Assembly: GCA_020250125.1 (NCBI GenBank)
Contig: JADCEL010000061.1
Location: 32,325 to 96,324, forward strand
Length of the DNA: 64,000 nucleotides
Reading direction: 5' to 3'
DNA from: Rhodobacter sp.
GTDB taxonomy: Bacteria > Pseudomonadota > Alphaproteobacteria > Rhodobacterales > Rhodobacteraceae
Position 1 is the first letter of the stretch. Each line of letters begins with the position of its first letter. Positions 33,485 through 43,011 of this stretch are shown here, in pieces. The notes under the pieces were generated by a model that worked only from the letters and a program-made list of their open reading frames with translations, did not search any database and was not told the origin of the DNA. Position numbers and translations under genes: made by a program.

Positions 33485-35830
33485 GTGGCAGGTCGGCGTG
33501 AACCGATCCAAAGCCACAAGATATGGCGGGTGGGTCGCGCGGCGATCCCGGATAAAGGGCATGTGCGATTGGAGCGTGTGGCGCAAGGCAACACCTGGCT
33601 CCGGCTGAACCGGCTTCGCAAGCGCCGCCGCGTTCAGACCTGGGCAACGCTTGGACTGGTGGTTCTGGGGCCTGCACTGGCGATCGCCACCTTCCTGACG
33701 CTGGGTCCGCTGAACCAGACGGCGAACTCGCCGGCGCTTCGGCTCGTGCTGCTGGCCGATCTTGTCTACATCCTTGTCGTGGCAACGCTTGTGCTGGCCC
33801 GCGTTGCCAGGATGACTGCTGCCCGGCGCGCCCGGTCTGCGGGATCGCGCCTGCATCTGCGGCTGACCGGCGTCTTTGCCTTAATCGCTTTGATGCCCAC
33901 GGTTCTGGTTGCGATCTTTGCCGTGCTGACGGTGAACGTCGGCCTGGAGGGGTGGTTTTCGCAGCGCGTCCGCGAGGTGGTCGGATCATCCCTGCGCGCG
34001 GCCGAGGCCTACCGCAATGAACACCAGCGCGATCTGACACAGGATGCCGAAGCCCTTGCGACCTTTCTGAACCAGCAGCGGCAAGCCAACATCATGATCA
34101 GGGACGGGGACCTGCGGCTGCTTCTGACCAATGCCCAGGCCCAGATCCAGCGCGGCCTGCGCGAGGCCTATGTGATTGACGGCCAGGGCGGCATCAGGGC
34201 GCGGGGCGACAATTCCTACCTTTTCGATTTCGAGCCCCCGACGGCCGAGCAGATTGCCGCGGCGAATCAGGGCGAAACCGTCATCATCGAAGACTGGAAG
34301 ACCAACGAATTCCGCGCGCTTGTCCGGCTGGACGCCTTTGCGGACCGGCTGTTGCAGGTTACCAGAACGGTCGACGGCTCGCTTCTTGGCCTGCTGGATG
34401 AAACGCGGGAAACCGTCCGGCTGTATCATCAGCTTGAATCCGAACGCGGGCGGCTTTTGTTCGAGTTCGGCCTGCTGTACCTCGGGTTTGCGATCATCCT
34501 CATTCTGGCGGCAGTCTGGCTGGGGCTGTGGTTTGCAGAACGGCTGTCGCGCCCGGTCGGCAGGCTTGCGGGGGCCGCGCAGCGCGTCGGTGGCGGTGAT
34601 CTTGACGTGCAGGTGCCCGAAGAAGACGGCGATGACGAAATTGCAATGCTGGGCCGGCTGTTCAACCAGATGACGCGCCAGCTCAAGGGCCAGCGCGAAG
34701 CCCTTGTGGACGGCCACAACCAGACGGAAACCCGCCGCCGCCTGTTTGATTCGGTGCTGTCAAACGTCACCGCAGGTGTCATCGGCCTCGATGCGGGCGG
34801 GCGGGTGGATTTCATCAACCCTGCGGCGACCCGGCTGCTGGAGCTTTCTGCCGTCAACACCGATCTGTCGCTGCAAATGGCGGTTCCCGAATTCTCGGCC
34901 CTGTTCGCCCGGCTGCGCGAAAACGACGGCGGGGCGGTGCAGGAAGAACTGCGCCTGTCGCGGCGCGGCAAGCTGGAAAGCCTGCTGGTGCGCATGACCG
35001 TCCGGCGCAATGAACAGGGCGCGCCCGAGGGCTATGTCGTGGCCTTTGATGACGTGACCGATCTGGTCAGCGCGCAGCGGATGGCGGCCTGGGGCGATGT
35101 GGCGCGGCGCATCGCCCATGAAATCAAGAACCCGCTGACGCCGATTCAGCTTTCGGCCGAACGCATCAGGCGCAAGTTCCGCCCGCTGGTCGGGGATACC
35201 GCTGCCGCCGATCTTGACCAGTACACGGATGTGATCGTGCGGCAGACCAACGATCTGCGGCGGATCGTCGACGAGTTTTCGAAGTTTGCCCGCATGCCTG
35301 AACCGGACCGCCGCGAGGAAGACCTGGTTGCCATCCTGCGCGACGCGGTTGTGCTGCAGGAATCCGGACAGCCCGATGTGCGGATTCGCGCCGATCTGCC
35401 CGACGATCCCGTGCTGATGGACGTGGATGCGACGATGATCTCCCAGGCCTTGACAAACCTTATCAAGAACGCAGGGGAAGCCATTGAAAGCCTGAAGGAA
35501 AAAGGTGCGCCGGATGATCTTGTGCCCGAAATCCGGGTCACGCTTCGGGTCGGGCCTGACGCCGTTTCGATCCAGGTTGCCGACAATGGCGTGGGCCTGC
35601 CCGAAGACCGCGCGCGCCTGTTCGAGCCTTATGTGACGACGCGGGCAAAGGGAACCGGCCTGGGTCTGCCCATTGTCAGGAAGATCATCGAGGAACATGG
35701 CGGCACCCTGACCCTTCAGGATGCAGAGATGTTCGGCGGCCAGTCCCATGCGGGGGCAATGGCCGAAATCAGACTGCCCCGCAGCCCGCGCCCGGCGCGG
35801 GACCGCGGGGCACGGAATGCGGCCCGCTAA
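33485..35830 (+). CDS. ntrY: Membrane sensor histidine kinase NtrY
   Basis: This protein of about 781 residues has several N-terminal membrane spans (VQTWATLGLVVLGPALAIAT, LVLLADLVYILVVATLVLAR, FALIALMPTVLVAIFAVL), an extracytoplasmic sensor segment, a fourth span followed by a HAMP domain, a PAS domain (AGVIGLDAGGRVDFINPAA), and the kinase core with phosphoacceptor IAHEIKNPLTPIQLSAERI and G2 GTGLGLPIVRKI. NtrYX senses nitrogen and, in several alphaproteobacteria, redox or envelope state. It lies 15 bases after ntrC and 18 before ntrX. The start is uncertain: GTG 33485 is the longest, but the membrane domain could begin about 30 codons later. Confidence 0.92.
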   Translation: MAGRREPIQSHKIWRVGRAAIPDKGHVRLERVAQGNTWLRLNRLRKRRRVQTWATLGLVVLGPALAIATFLTLGPLNQTANSPALRLVLLADLVYILVVATLVLARVARMTAARRARSAGSRLHLRLTGVFALIALMPTVLVAIFAVLTVNVGLEGWFSQRVREVVGSSLRAAEAYRNEHQRDLTQDAEALATFLNQQRQANIMIRDGDLRLLLTNAQAQIQRGLREAYVIDGQGGIRARGDNSYLFDFEPPTAEQIAAANQGETVIIEDWKTNEFRALVRLDAFADRLLQVTRTVDGSLLGLLDETRETVRLYHQLESERGRLLFEFGLLYLGFAIILILAAVWLGLWFAERLSRPVGRLAGAAQRVGGGDLDVQVPEEDGDDEIAMLGRLFNQMTRQLKGQREALVDGHNQTETRRRLFDSVLSNVTAGVIGLDAGGRVDFINPAATRLLELSAVNTDLSLQMAVPEFSALFARLRENDGGAVQEELRLSRRGKLESLLVRMTVRRNEQGAPEGYVVAFDDVTDLVSAQRMAAWGDVARRIAHEIKNPLTPIQLSAERIRRKFRPLVGDTAAADLDQYTDVIVRQTNDLRRIVDEFSKFARMPEPDRREEDLVAILRDAVVLQESGQPDVRIRADLPDDPVLMDVDATMISQALTNLIKNAGEAIESLKEKGAPDDLVPEIRVTLRVGPDAVSIQVADNGVGLPEDRARLFEPYVTTRAKGTGLGLPIVRKIIEEHGGTLTLQDAEMFGGQSHAGAMAEIRLPRSPRPARDRGARNAAR

Positions 35831-35848
35831 GGCCAAAGGGACGGAAAC

Positions 35849-37267
35849 ATGAGCAGTATTCTGATCGTTGACGATGAACGCGACATCCGCGAGCTGATCG
35901 GGGATATCCTGCGGGATGAAGGCTATACGGTGCGCCTTGCAGGCAATTCCGACAGCTGCATGGCCGAAATCAACGCCGAAGCGCCCGCACTGATGATTCT
36001 GGACATCTGGCTGAAGGACAGCCGCATGGACGGGATCGACATTCTCAAGACGGTGAAACGGTCCAACCCTGATGTGCCGGTGGTGATCATCTCGGGGCAC
36101 GGCAACATCGAGATTGCGGTGGCCGCGATCCGGCAGGGTGCCTATGATTTCATCGAAAAGCCGTTCAACATCGACCAGCTGATGGTGGTGGTGTCGCGGG
36201 CGATGGAAACGTCGCGCCTGCGCCGCGAAAACAGCGATCTGCGCCGCCGCGAAGTCACCGCGGCCGAGATGCTGGGAAATTCAACGGCCTTCAAAGGGTT
36301 GAAGACACAGCTTGAGAAAGTGGCGAAATCGAACGGCCGGGTGATGCTGACCGGACCGGCCGGATGCGGCAAGGAACTGGCGGCACGCTTCATCCATGCC
36401 CAGTCCAACCGGGCGGCGGCCGCCTTTGTCTCTGTCTCTTCCGCCACGATCGAGCCCGAGCGCATGGAAGAGGTTCTGTTCGGCCGCGAAAGTGCCGAGC
36501 GCGGCATTGAACAGGGGCTTCTGGAACAGGCGCATGGCGGCGTGGTCTATTTCGACGAGGTGGCCGAAATGCCCGTGGGAACACAGTCGAAGATTCTGCG
36601 CGTTCTGGTGGAACAGCAGTTTTCACGCTCTGGCGGAACCGACAAGGTCCGGGTGGACCTGCGCGTCATCTCCTCGACCACGCGCGATCTGAAACAGGAC
36701 ATCGCCCAGGGCAGGTTCCGGCAGGAATTGTACGACCGTCTGAACGTCGTGCCCATCGCTGTGCCCGCGCTGGAGGACCGCCGCGAGGATATTCCCGAAC
36801 TGGCCCGGCATTTCGTGTCGATGTTTCACCGCACCCAGGGCCTGCCCGCACGCGAACTGACACCGGAAGCCGAGGCCATGTTGCAGACCATGCAGTGGCC
36901 CGGCAACGTGCGCCAGTTGCGCAACGTGATGGAACGCGTTCTGATTCTTGGCGAAAGCAATGGCGCGATCGAGGCCAGGGAACTGCCGGGCCGGGAAGAG
37001 ACGGTCGAATCGGACGGTCGGATGTTGCTGGGCGGCGCCTTGGCCACCCTGCCGCTGCGCGAGGCGCGCGAGTTGTTCGAGCGTGAGTATCTGCTGACCC
37101 AGATCAACCGCTTTGGCGGGAACATCAGCCGGACGGCCAGCTTTGTGGGCATGGAACGATCTGCCCTGCACCGCAAGCTGAAGTCGCTGGGTGTTGTGAC
37201 AACATCAAAGGCCGGTGCCCGCGTGGCGCATCTGGAGGATGAAGAGGAAGAGGCCCTTGAAGACTGA
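35849..37267 (+). CDS. ntrX: Response regulator NtrX
   Basis: This 472-residue regulator pairs with NtrY. The receiver has ILIVDDERDIREL and Asp52 (LMILDIWLKDS). The AAA+ domain has LTGPAGCGKELAARFIHAQ as Walker A and YFDEVAEMPVGTQSKILRVL; where GAFTGA would be, it reads LFGRESAERGIEQGLLEQAH, so sigma54 activation is doubtful. A C-terminal Fis-type helix-turn-helix (FGGNISRTASFVGMERSALH) and an acidic tail (EDEEEEALED) follow. It is preceded by AAAGGGACGG, a reasonable ribosome site. NtrX homologues affect nitrogen metabolism and cell envelope genes. Confidence 0.94.
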   Translation: MSSILIVDDERDIRELIGDILRDEGYTVRLAGNSDSCMAEINAEAPALMILDIWLKDSRMDGIDILKTVKRSNPDVPVVIISGHGNIEIAVAAIRQGAYDFIEKPFNIDQLMVVVSRAMETSRLRRENSDLRRREVTAAEMLGNSTAFKGLKTQLEKVAKSNGRVMLTGPAGCGKELAARFIHAQSNRAAAAFVSVSSATIEPERMEEVLFGRESAERGIEQGLLEQAHGGVVYFDEVAEMPVGTQSKILRVLVEQQFSRSGGTDKVRVDLRVISSTTRDLKQDIAQGRFRQELYDRLNVVPIAVPALEDRREDIPELARHFVSMFHRTQGLPARELTPEAEAMLQTMQWPGNVRQLRNVMERVLILGESNGAIEARELPGREETVESDGRMLLGGALATLPLREARELFEREYLLTQINRFGGNISRTASFVGMERSALHRKLKSLGVVTTSKAGARVAHLEDEEEEALED

Positions 37268-37336
37268 CAGCGCGCAAGATTGACCGTGCAGGGCGCTTCT
37301 GCCATGGGACGGGTCACGGCCTGAAAGGGATGCGGC

Positions 37337-38713
37337 ATGAAGGTGATCATCTGCGGTGCGGGGCAGGTCGGCTGGCAGATCGCGCGCCATCTGTCGGGCG
37401 AAAAGAACGACGTGACGGTGGTCGACAGCAATGCAGATCTGGTGCGCCGCGCCACCGACACCCTGGATGTGCAGGGGGTTGCCGGTTTCGCCTCTTACCC
37501 CGATGTGCTGGAACGGGCGGGCGCGCGCGATGCCGACATGATCATTGCCGCAACCCATTCCGACGAGGTGAACATGGTCACCTGTCAGGTGGCCCATTCG
37601 GTGTTCTCGATCCCGCGCAAGATCGCCCGGCTGCGTGCGCAAAGCTATCTTGACGCGATCTACGGCGATCTTTTCAGCACAAAGAACCTGCCCATCGATG
37701 TGGTGATCAGCCCGGAACGCGAAGTGGCCGAAGCGGCGCTGCAACGGCTGGCAGCCCCTGCCGCCTTTGACACGGAAAGTTTCATGGGGGGCAAGGCCCA
37801 GCTTCTGGGCATCGCGCTGGACGAGGAATGCCCGGTGCTCAACACGCCCCTGCGTCAGCTGTCTGACCTGTTTTCGACCCTGCGCGCCATTGTCGTGGGC
37901 ATCCGCCGCGAGGACCGCCTGTTTGCGCCCGACCCCGAGGATCAGCTGTTCGCCGAAGATCAGATCTATGTCTTCAGCCATACCGAAGACGTGAACAGAA
38001 CGCTGGAAATATTTGGCAAGACAAATAAAAAGCAGGAAAGGATCGTGATTGTCGGCGGGGGCAACGTCGGCCTTGCGGTGGCCCATGCGCTGGAAACGCG
38101 CACCGACCGGGTGCGTGTCAAGATCATCGAACTGGACCGGCAATGCGCGGAACGCGCCGCCGACACGCTGCAACGCACCATCGTGCTGAACGGTGACGGC
38201 ATGGATATCGACATCCTGATGGAAGCGAACATCGACCGCGCCGATGCCGTGCTTGTGGTGACCGATGACGACAAGACCAACATGCTGGTTGCGGTGCGGG
38301 CGAAATCGGCGGGCTGTCCGATGGCGATTGCCCTGGTCAACGACCCCACCCTGGTGCCGCTGATGGGGCCGCTGGACATTGACGCCTACATCAACCCGCG
38401 CGCAACCACGGTGTCGTCGATTCTGCGGCATGTGCGCCATGGCAAGGTGCGGGCCATCTACTCCATCGGCGATGCCGAAGCCGAGGTGATCGAGGCGCAG
38501 GTTCTGTCGACCTCGCCGCTGGCCGGCCGGCCGATCCGCGACATCGAGTTTCCCGAAGGTGTGCTGGTCGGGGCCGTGCTGCGGGGCGAGGCGGTGCTCA
38601 AGCCCACCGGATCGCTGCGCATCACCGAAGGCGATGTGGTGGCCCTGTTTGCCATGGCAAAAGACGTGCCGGAAGTGGAGCGCCTGTTGCAGGTCTCCAT
38701 CGACTTTTTCTGA
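37337..38713 (+). CDS. trkA: Trk potassium uptake regulatory subunit TrkA
   Basis: This 458-residue peripheral membrane protein gates TrkH. It has the duplicated RCK layout: first Rossmann fold with VIICGAGQVGWQIARHL, a TrkA-C domain, then a second Rossmann fold with IVIVGGGNVGLAVAHAL and a second TrkA-C domain ending LLQVSIDFF. NAD(H)/ATP binding at these folds is known to regulate transport. trkH follows after 10 bases. The gene lies 69 bases after ntrX, matching the order in other Rhodobacteraceae. Confidence 0.95.
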   Translation: MKVIICGAGQVGWQIARHLSGEKNDVTVVDSNADLVRRATDTLDVQGVAGFASYPDVLERAGARDADMIIAATHSDEVNMVTCQVAHSVFSIPRKIARLRAQSYLDAIYGDLFSTKNLPIDVVISPEREVAEAALQRLAAPAAFDTESFMGGKAQLLGIALDEECPVLNTPLRQLSDLFSTLRAIVVGIRREDRLFAPDPEDQLFAEDQIYVFSHTEDVNRTLEIFGKTNKKQERIVIVGGGNVGLAVAHALETRTDRVRVKIIELDRQCAERAADTLQRTIVLNGDGMDIDILMEANIDRADAVLVVTDDDKTNMLVAVRAKSAGCPMAIALVNDPTLVPLMGPLDIDAYINPRATTVSSILRHVRHGKVRAIYSIGDAEAEVIEAQVLSTSPLAGRPIRDIEFPEGVLVGAVLRGEAVLKPTGSLRITEGDVVALFAMAKDVPEVERLLQVSIDFF

Positions 38714-38723
38714 CGGCACCGCG

Positions 38724-40241
38724 ATGCGGCGCATCCTTGATCTGCCGTTTCTGGTGATCCTGATGGGGATCGGCGCGCTGGCCATGCTGCTGCCCGCTGC
38801 CCATGCCCTGACGCTGCGCGACCTTCATGTCGCGCGGTCCTTCTTCTACGGGGCGGTGCTGCTTTTGATGCTGACGGCGATGATCGGCATTGCCACGGCG
38901 AACTTTCATCCGCGCAACGCCGCGCGCAGCCATCTGACGGCCCTGGTGGCGGCCTATCTTGTGCTGCCGGTCCTGCTGGCCATACCGTTCCACCAGGCGC
39001 TGCGCGACGCCACCTTCCTGAATGCCTGGTTTGAAATGGTGTCCGCGTTCACCACCACGGGGGCCACGCTTTATGATGATCCCGCGCGGCTGCCCGCATC
39101 GATGCATCTGTGGCGGGCACTGGTGGGATGGCTGGGCGGGTTTTTCGTGCTGCTGTCGGCGGTGGCCATTCTGGCACCGCTGAACCTGGGCGGGTTCGAG
39201 GTGATTTCCGGCGGCGCGGTGGGCCGCAGCACCTATGGCACGTCGCAGATCACCCGGATTGCCGATCCGTCCGAACGGATCACGCGCTATGCCCTTGCGA
39301 TCTTTCCGGTCTACGGGGGCCTGACCCTGGTGTTGTGGGTCCTGCTTCTGACAGCGGGGGACGGCGGCCTTGTGGCCCTGTGCCATGCGATGTCGACACT
39401 GTCGACCAGCGGCATTTCGCCGGGAACCGGCGTTGCGCAAAGCCCCTCGGGCGGGATGGGCGAGGCGATGATCTTTGTCTTCCTGTTCTTTGCGATCAGC
39501 CGGCGGGCCTTTTACGGCAATATCATGTCATCCACCGTGGTTCCCATCCACCGGGACCCGGAAGTCAGGATGGCGGTCATCTGCCTTGCGGTGCTGCCGC
39601 TTGTGCAGTTCCTGCAGCATTGGACGGGGCCCTACGAAAAGGGCACCCTTGCCAGCGCCCTGCACGGGGCACAGGCGCTGTGGGGATCGGTCTTCACCAC
39701 GCTGTCCTTCCTGACCACGACGGGCTTTGTCTCGCAGGACTGGGGGGCCTCGCGCAACTGGGCCGGGCCGGGGTCGTCCGGCCTGATCCTGCTGGGCCTT
39801 GCGCTGATCGGCGGCGGGGTGGCCACAACTGCGGGCGGGGTCAAGCTGCTGCGGGTCTATGCCCTGTACAGGCTTGGGCAGCGCGAGGTGGAACTGCTGA
39901 TCCATCCGAATTCCGTCGGCGGTGACGGGGCGGTGGCGCGGCGTCTGCGCGGCGAGGGGGCCTATGTCGCCTGGATCTTCTTCATGCTTTTTGCCATTTC
40001 GATTGCCATCGTCATGGCGGCGCTGACGCTGACCGGTCTGGAATTTGAACCTGCCATGATCTTTGCCGTCGCCGCCCTGTCCACGACCGGCCCCCTGGTT
40101 ACGGTCGCCGCCGAGGTGCCTTTGTCCTACAACAGTCTTGGCCCTGCCGCGAAGATCGTGGTGGCTGCCGCCATGGTTCTTGGCCGTCTGGAAACCCTGG
40201 CAATTCTGGCCCTTTTGACCCCTGAAAGCTGGCGGCGCTGA
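38724..40241 (+). CDS. trkH: Trk potassium transporter membrane subunit TrkH
   Basis: This 505-residue inner-membrane protein has the four pseudo-repeated membrane-pore-membrane units of the Trk/Ktr family. Selectivity-filter-like glycine positions are seen in MVSAFTTTGATLYD, MSTLSTSGISPGTG, LSFLTTTGFVSQDW and VAALSTTGPLVTVA. It forms the potassium pore and works with TrkA, encoded just upstream. ATG 38724 is used; longer frames run inside trkA and are artefacts. The C-terminus LLTPESWRR is normal for the group. Confidence 0.94.
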   Translation: MRRILDLPFLVILMGIGALAMLLPAAHALTLRDLHVARSFFYGAVLLLMLTAMIGIATANFHPRNAARSHLTALVAAYLVLPVLLAIPFHQALRDATFLNAWFEMVSAFTTTGATLYDDPARLPASMHLWRALVGWLGGFFVLLSAVAILAPLNLGGFEVISGGAVGRSTYGTSQITRIADPSERITRYALAIFPVYGGLTLVLWVLLLTAGDGGLVALCHAMSTLSTSGISPGTGVAQSPSGGMGEAMIFVFLFFAISRRAFYGNIMSSTVVPIHRDPEVRMAVICLAVLPLVQFLQHWTGPYEKGTLASALHGAQALWGSVFTTLSFLTTTGFVSQDWGASRNWAGPGSSGLILLGLALIGGGVATTAGGVKLLRVYALYRLGQREVELLIHPNSVGGDGAVARRLRGEGAYVAWIFFMLFAISIAIVMAALTLTGLEFEPAMIFAVAALSTTGPLVTVAAEVPLSYNSLGPAAKIVVAAAMVLGRLETLAILALLTPESWRR

Positions 40242-40385
40242 CCGGAACGGGAAAATATCCTGTTTTGGGTCTGGTATCCTGGCCTGTCCCGCATCATACT
40301 TCATCCATTCCCCGTCCGGCACCGGCCCGAGGGGGCGGCACGAAGAACAAACAAGAAGATGCCAGAGAACAAGGGTAAAAATCCG

Positions 40386-40619
40386 ATGGCTGCCGATAAA
40401 CAGAATTTGCAGGACGCGTTTCTCAACCATGTCCGGAAGGCCAAGGTTCCGGTGACGATCTTCCTGATCAACGGTGTGAAGCTGCAGGGCGTCATCACCT
40501 GGTTCGACAATTTCTGCGTGCTGCTGCGCAGGGACGGGCAATCGCAGCTGGTCTACAAGCATGCGATCTCGACCATCATGCCGGGCGCGCCGATCAACCT
40601 TTATGAAGGTGAAGACTGA
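40386..40619 (+). CDS. hfq: RNA chaperone Hfq
   Basis: This 77-residue protein is the hexameric Sm-like RNA chaperone that promotes sRNA-mRNA pairing. It has the distal and proximal signatures [20 protein letters not shown] and the Sm2-type motif YKHAISTI, and the intervening [19 protein letters not shown]. The short C-terminus ([11 protein letters not shown]) is typical of alphaproteobacteria. ATG 40386 gives the usual MAADKQNLQ; an in-frame ATG at 40359 would add nine residues and cannot be excluded. It is followed by hflX after 74 bases, the common hfq-hflX pair. Confidence 0.96.
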   Translation: MAADKQNLQDAFLNHVRKAKVPVTIFLINGVKLQGVITWFDNFCVLLRRDGQSQLVYKHAISTIMPGAPINLYEGED

Positions 40620-40693
40620 TCTCTGATCTTCCCGAAGACGACGACGGCGATGATCTCCGCACCCCTGGCCGCGATCCGCGCGAGAGGCGGTCG

Positions 40694-41950
40694 GTGCCGA
40701 TGCGTGCCTATGTGCTGCATCCCGACACGCGGTCCGGCAAGGCGCGGCGCCCGCCCGAACTGGGGCTGGCCGAAGCCGTATCGCTGGCCGCCGCCCTTCC
40801 GGACATGGAGGTGACGGGGGCCGAGGTTGTTCGCCTTGACCGGCCGCATCCGGGGCTGCTGTTCGGAACCGGCAAGGTTGCCGCGCTGAAGGCCAGACTG
40901 GCCGGGCTGGAGGTTGGACTTGTCCTGGTGGACGGCCCGGTCAGCCCGGTGCAGCAGCGCAACCTGGAAAAGGAATGGGGCGTCAAGCTTCTGGACCGGA
41001 CCGGGCTGATCCTGGAAATCTTTGCCGACCGTGCCCGGACCCGCGAAGGCGTGTTGCAGGTGGAACTTGCCGCGCTGAGCTATCAGCGCACCCGCCTTGT
41101 GCGCGCCTGGACCCACCTGGAACGGCAGCGCGGCGGCTTCGGCTTTGTCGGCGGCCCCGGCGAGACCCAGATCGAATCAGACCGGCGCGCGATCGATGAT
41201 CAGGTGATCCGGATCAGGCGCCAGCTGGACCGTGTGGTGAAAACCCGCGAGTTGCACCGCGCCGCGCGCCGCAAGGTGCCGTTTCCGGTGGTGGCGCTGG
41301 TCGGCTATACCAACGCGGGCAAATCGACCCTGTTCAACCGCATGACCGGGGCAGAAGTTCTGGCCCAGGACATGCTGTTTGCCACGCTGGACCCGACGAT
41401 GCGCGGGGTGGAACTGCCCTCGGGGCGGCGCGTCATCCTGTCGGACACGGTGGGGTTCATTTCCGATCTGCCGACGCAGCTTGTCGCCGCCTTCCGCGCC
41501 ACCCTGGAAGAGGTGCTGGAGGCGGATCTGATCCTGCATGTGCGCGACATCTCTCACCCCGAGACGGAACAGCAGGCCGCCGATGTGGCCGACATCCTGA
41601 CCAGCCTGGGCGTCAGGGCCGGGACCCCGCTGCTGGAGGTGTGGAACAAGCTGGATCTGGTCGATCCTGCCGCCCGCGCGGCGCTGGCCGTTCAGGCCGC
41701 GCGCAGCACCACCGTTTTTCCCCTGTCGGCGCTGACCGGCGAAGGTCTGCCGCGCCTGCTGGAGGCGGTATCCGCTGCCTTCGGGGAAGAAAAGTCGGAC
41801 CGCGAGCTGCGCCTTGGGTTCGAGGATGGCCGGCGCCGGGCCTGGCTGCATGAGGCGGGCGTGGTGCAGGCGGAACGCCAGACCAAGGCCGGCTACCGCA
41901 TCGCTGTGCGCTGGACCGCCCGGCAGGAATCGCGCTACCGCGATCTGTGA
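40694..41950 (+). CDS. hflX: GTPase HflX
   Basis: This 418-residue ribosome-associated GTPase rescues or splits stalled ribosomes, especially under heat stress. The N-terminal HflX domain contains HPGLLFGTGKVAALKARLA, and the linker has LSYQRTRLVRAWTHLERQRG with GFGFVGGPGETQIE, a hallmark. The G domain has G1 GYTNAGKST, G3 LSDTVGFISDLP and G4 WNKLDLVD. GTG 40694 is chosen because AGAGG lies 6 bases upstream; ATG 40700 is an alternative. It follows hfq on the same strand. Confidence 0.94.
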   Translation: MPMRAYVLHPDTRSGKARRPPELGLAEAVSLAAALPDMEVTGAEVVRLDRPHPGLLFGTGKVAALKARLAGLEVGLVLVDGPVSPVQQRNLEKEWGVKLLDRTGLILEIFADRARTREGVLQVELAALSYQRTRLVRAWTHLERQRGGFGFVGGPGETQIESDRRAIDDQVIRIRRQLDRVVKTRELHRAARRKVPFPVVALVGYTNAGKSTLFNRMTGAEVLAQDMLFATLDPTMRGVELPSGRRVILSDTVGFISDLPTQLVAAFRATLEEVLEADLILHVRDISHPETEQQAADVADILTSLGVRAGTPLLEVWNKLDLVDPAARAALAVQAARSTTVFPLSALTGEGLPRLLEAVSAAFGEEKSDRELRLGFEDGRRRAWLHEAGVVQAERQTKAGYRIAVRWTARQESRYRDL

Positions 41951-41975
41951 TGCGGCCGGTCCCGGCGCGGCTGCG

Positions 41976-42914
41976 CTACAGCCGCGAGATGCGTTCGGTC
42001 AGCAGATCAAAGAACCCCACCTCGTCGACATGCCCGATGAACAGCGCGTTCGCCGTGCGGCCCGACACGCCCCACCAGTCGGCAACGGTCATCCCCAGCG
42101 TGAACTCGCCTGTCGTTTCGATCTCGACATTGATGAACCGCCCCGAGAACAGTTCGGGCCGCAGCAGATAGGCGATCACGCAGGGGTCATGCAGCGGCGC
42201 GCCCTGGCTGCCGTATTTCTGCACATCGAAGCGCTCGAAGAAATCGGTCCATTCCGCAACCATTGTGCCCACCCGCGTGCCCATGTTGCGAAAGGCGGCG
42301 ATGCGCGCGGTACTGGTCAGCGCCTTGTGGGTCACGTCCAGCGGCAGAACCACCAGCGGCACACCGGATTTGAACACAACCGCAGCCGCTTCGGGATCGA
42401 CAAAGATGTTGAACTCGGCCGAGGGGGTGATGTTGCCGACCTCGAAATAGGCCCCGCCCATCAACACAACCTGCTGCACACGGGCAATGATGTCGGGGGC
42501 TTTCAGAAAGGCCGTGGCGATATTGGTCAGCGGGCCAAGCGGGCACAGCGTAACGGTGCCGGAGGGCGCGCGGCGCAGCGTGTCGATGATGAAATCCACG
42601 GCGTGCTGCGGTTGCAGCGGCATCACCGGATCATCCATCTGCGGGCCGTCCAGCCCGGTCTTGCCATGCACATGCTCTGCCGTCACCAGTTTGCGCTGCA
42701 AGGGCGCATCGCAACCCGCAAAGACACGCATCTGCGGCTTTCCGGCCAGTTCGCAGACGATCCGCGTGTTCTTCTGGGTCAGTGGCAGCGGCACGTTTCC
42801 GGCCACGGCGGTCAGGCCCAGCACCGTCAGATCCTCGGGGCTGGCCAGTGCCAGCAGGATCGCCACGGCATCATCCTGCCCCGGATCGGTATCGATGATG
42901 ATCTGTCGTGCCAT
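41976..42914 (-). CDS. Nucleoside hydrolase (inosine-uridine preferring type)
   Basis: This 312-residue enzyme hydrolyses ribonucleosides to base and ribose. The metal-binding aspartate cluster IIIDTDPGQDDAVAILLA is at the N-terminus, CPLGPLTNIATAF in the middle, and AEFNIFVDPEAA and PLHDPCVIAYLL supply further active-site residues. Length and motifs fit the IunH/RihA group; base preference cannot be told. It lies convergent to hflX and downstream of the iron-binding protein gene on the same strand, but a strong hairpin separates it from that gene, so it is likely a separate unit. Confidence 0.92.
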   Translation of the reverse strand: MARQIIIDTDPGQDDAVAILLALASPEDLTVLGLTAVAGNVPLPLTQKNTRIVCELAGKPQMRVFAGCDAPLQRKLVTAEHVHGKTGLDGPQMDDPVMPLQPQHAVDFIIDTLRRAPSGTVTLCPLGPLTNIATAFLKAPDIIARVQQVVLMGGAYFEVGNITPSAEFNIFVDPEAAAVVFKSGVPLVVLPLDVTHKALTSTARIAAFRNMGTRVGTMVAEWTDFFERFDVQKYGSQGAPLHDPCVIAYLLRPELFSGRFINVEIETTGEFTLGMTVADWWGVSGRTANALFIGHVDEVGFFDLLTERISRL

Positions 42915-42981
42915 GCTCTTCGTCCTTCGCCGCTGCCAGGTGCAGAAAAGCCGAAGGGCGGCGGCTTGTCCATCACCGGAA

Positions 42982-43006
42982 CGCGCCGGGGTGATGCCCC
43001 GGCGCG
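42982..43006 (-). terminator. Hairpin terminator after the iron-binding protein gene
   Basis: CGCGCCGGGG at 42982-42991 pairs perfectly with CCCCGGCGCG at 42997-43006 around a TGATG loop. It lies 5 bases past the stop of the minus-strand binding-protein gene and upstream of the nucleoside hydrolase start. There is only a short T-pair after it on the minus strand. Confidence 0.6.
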
Positions 43007-43011
43007 CTGGA

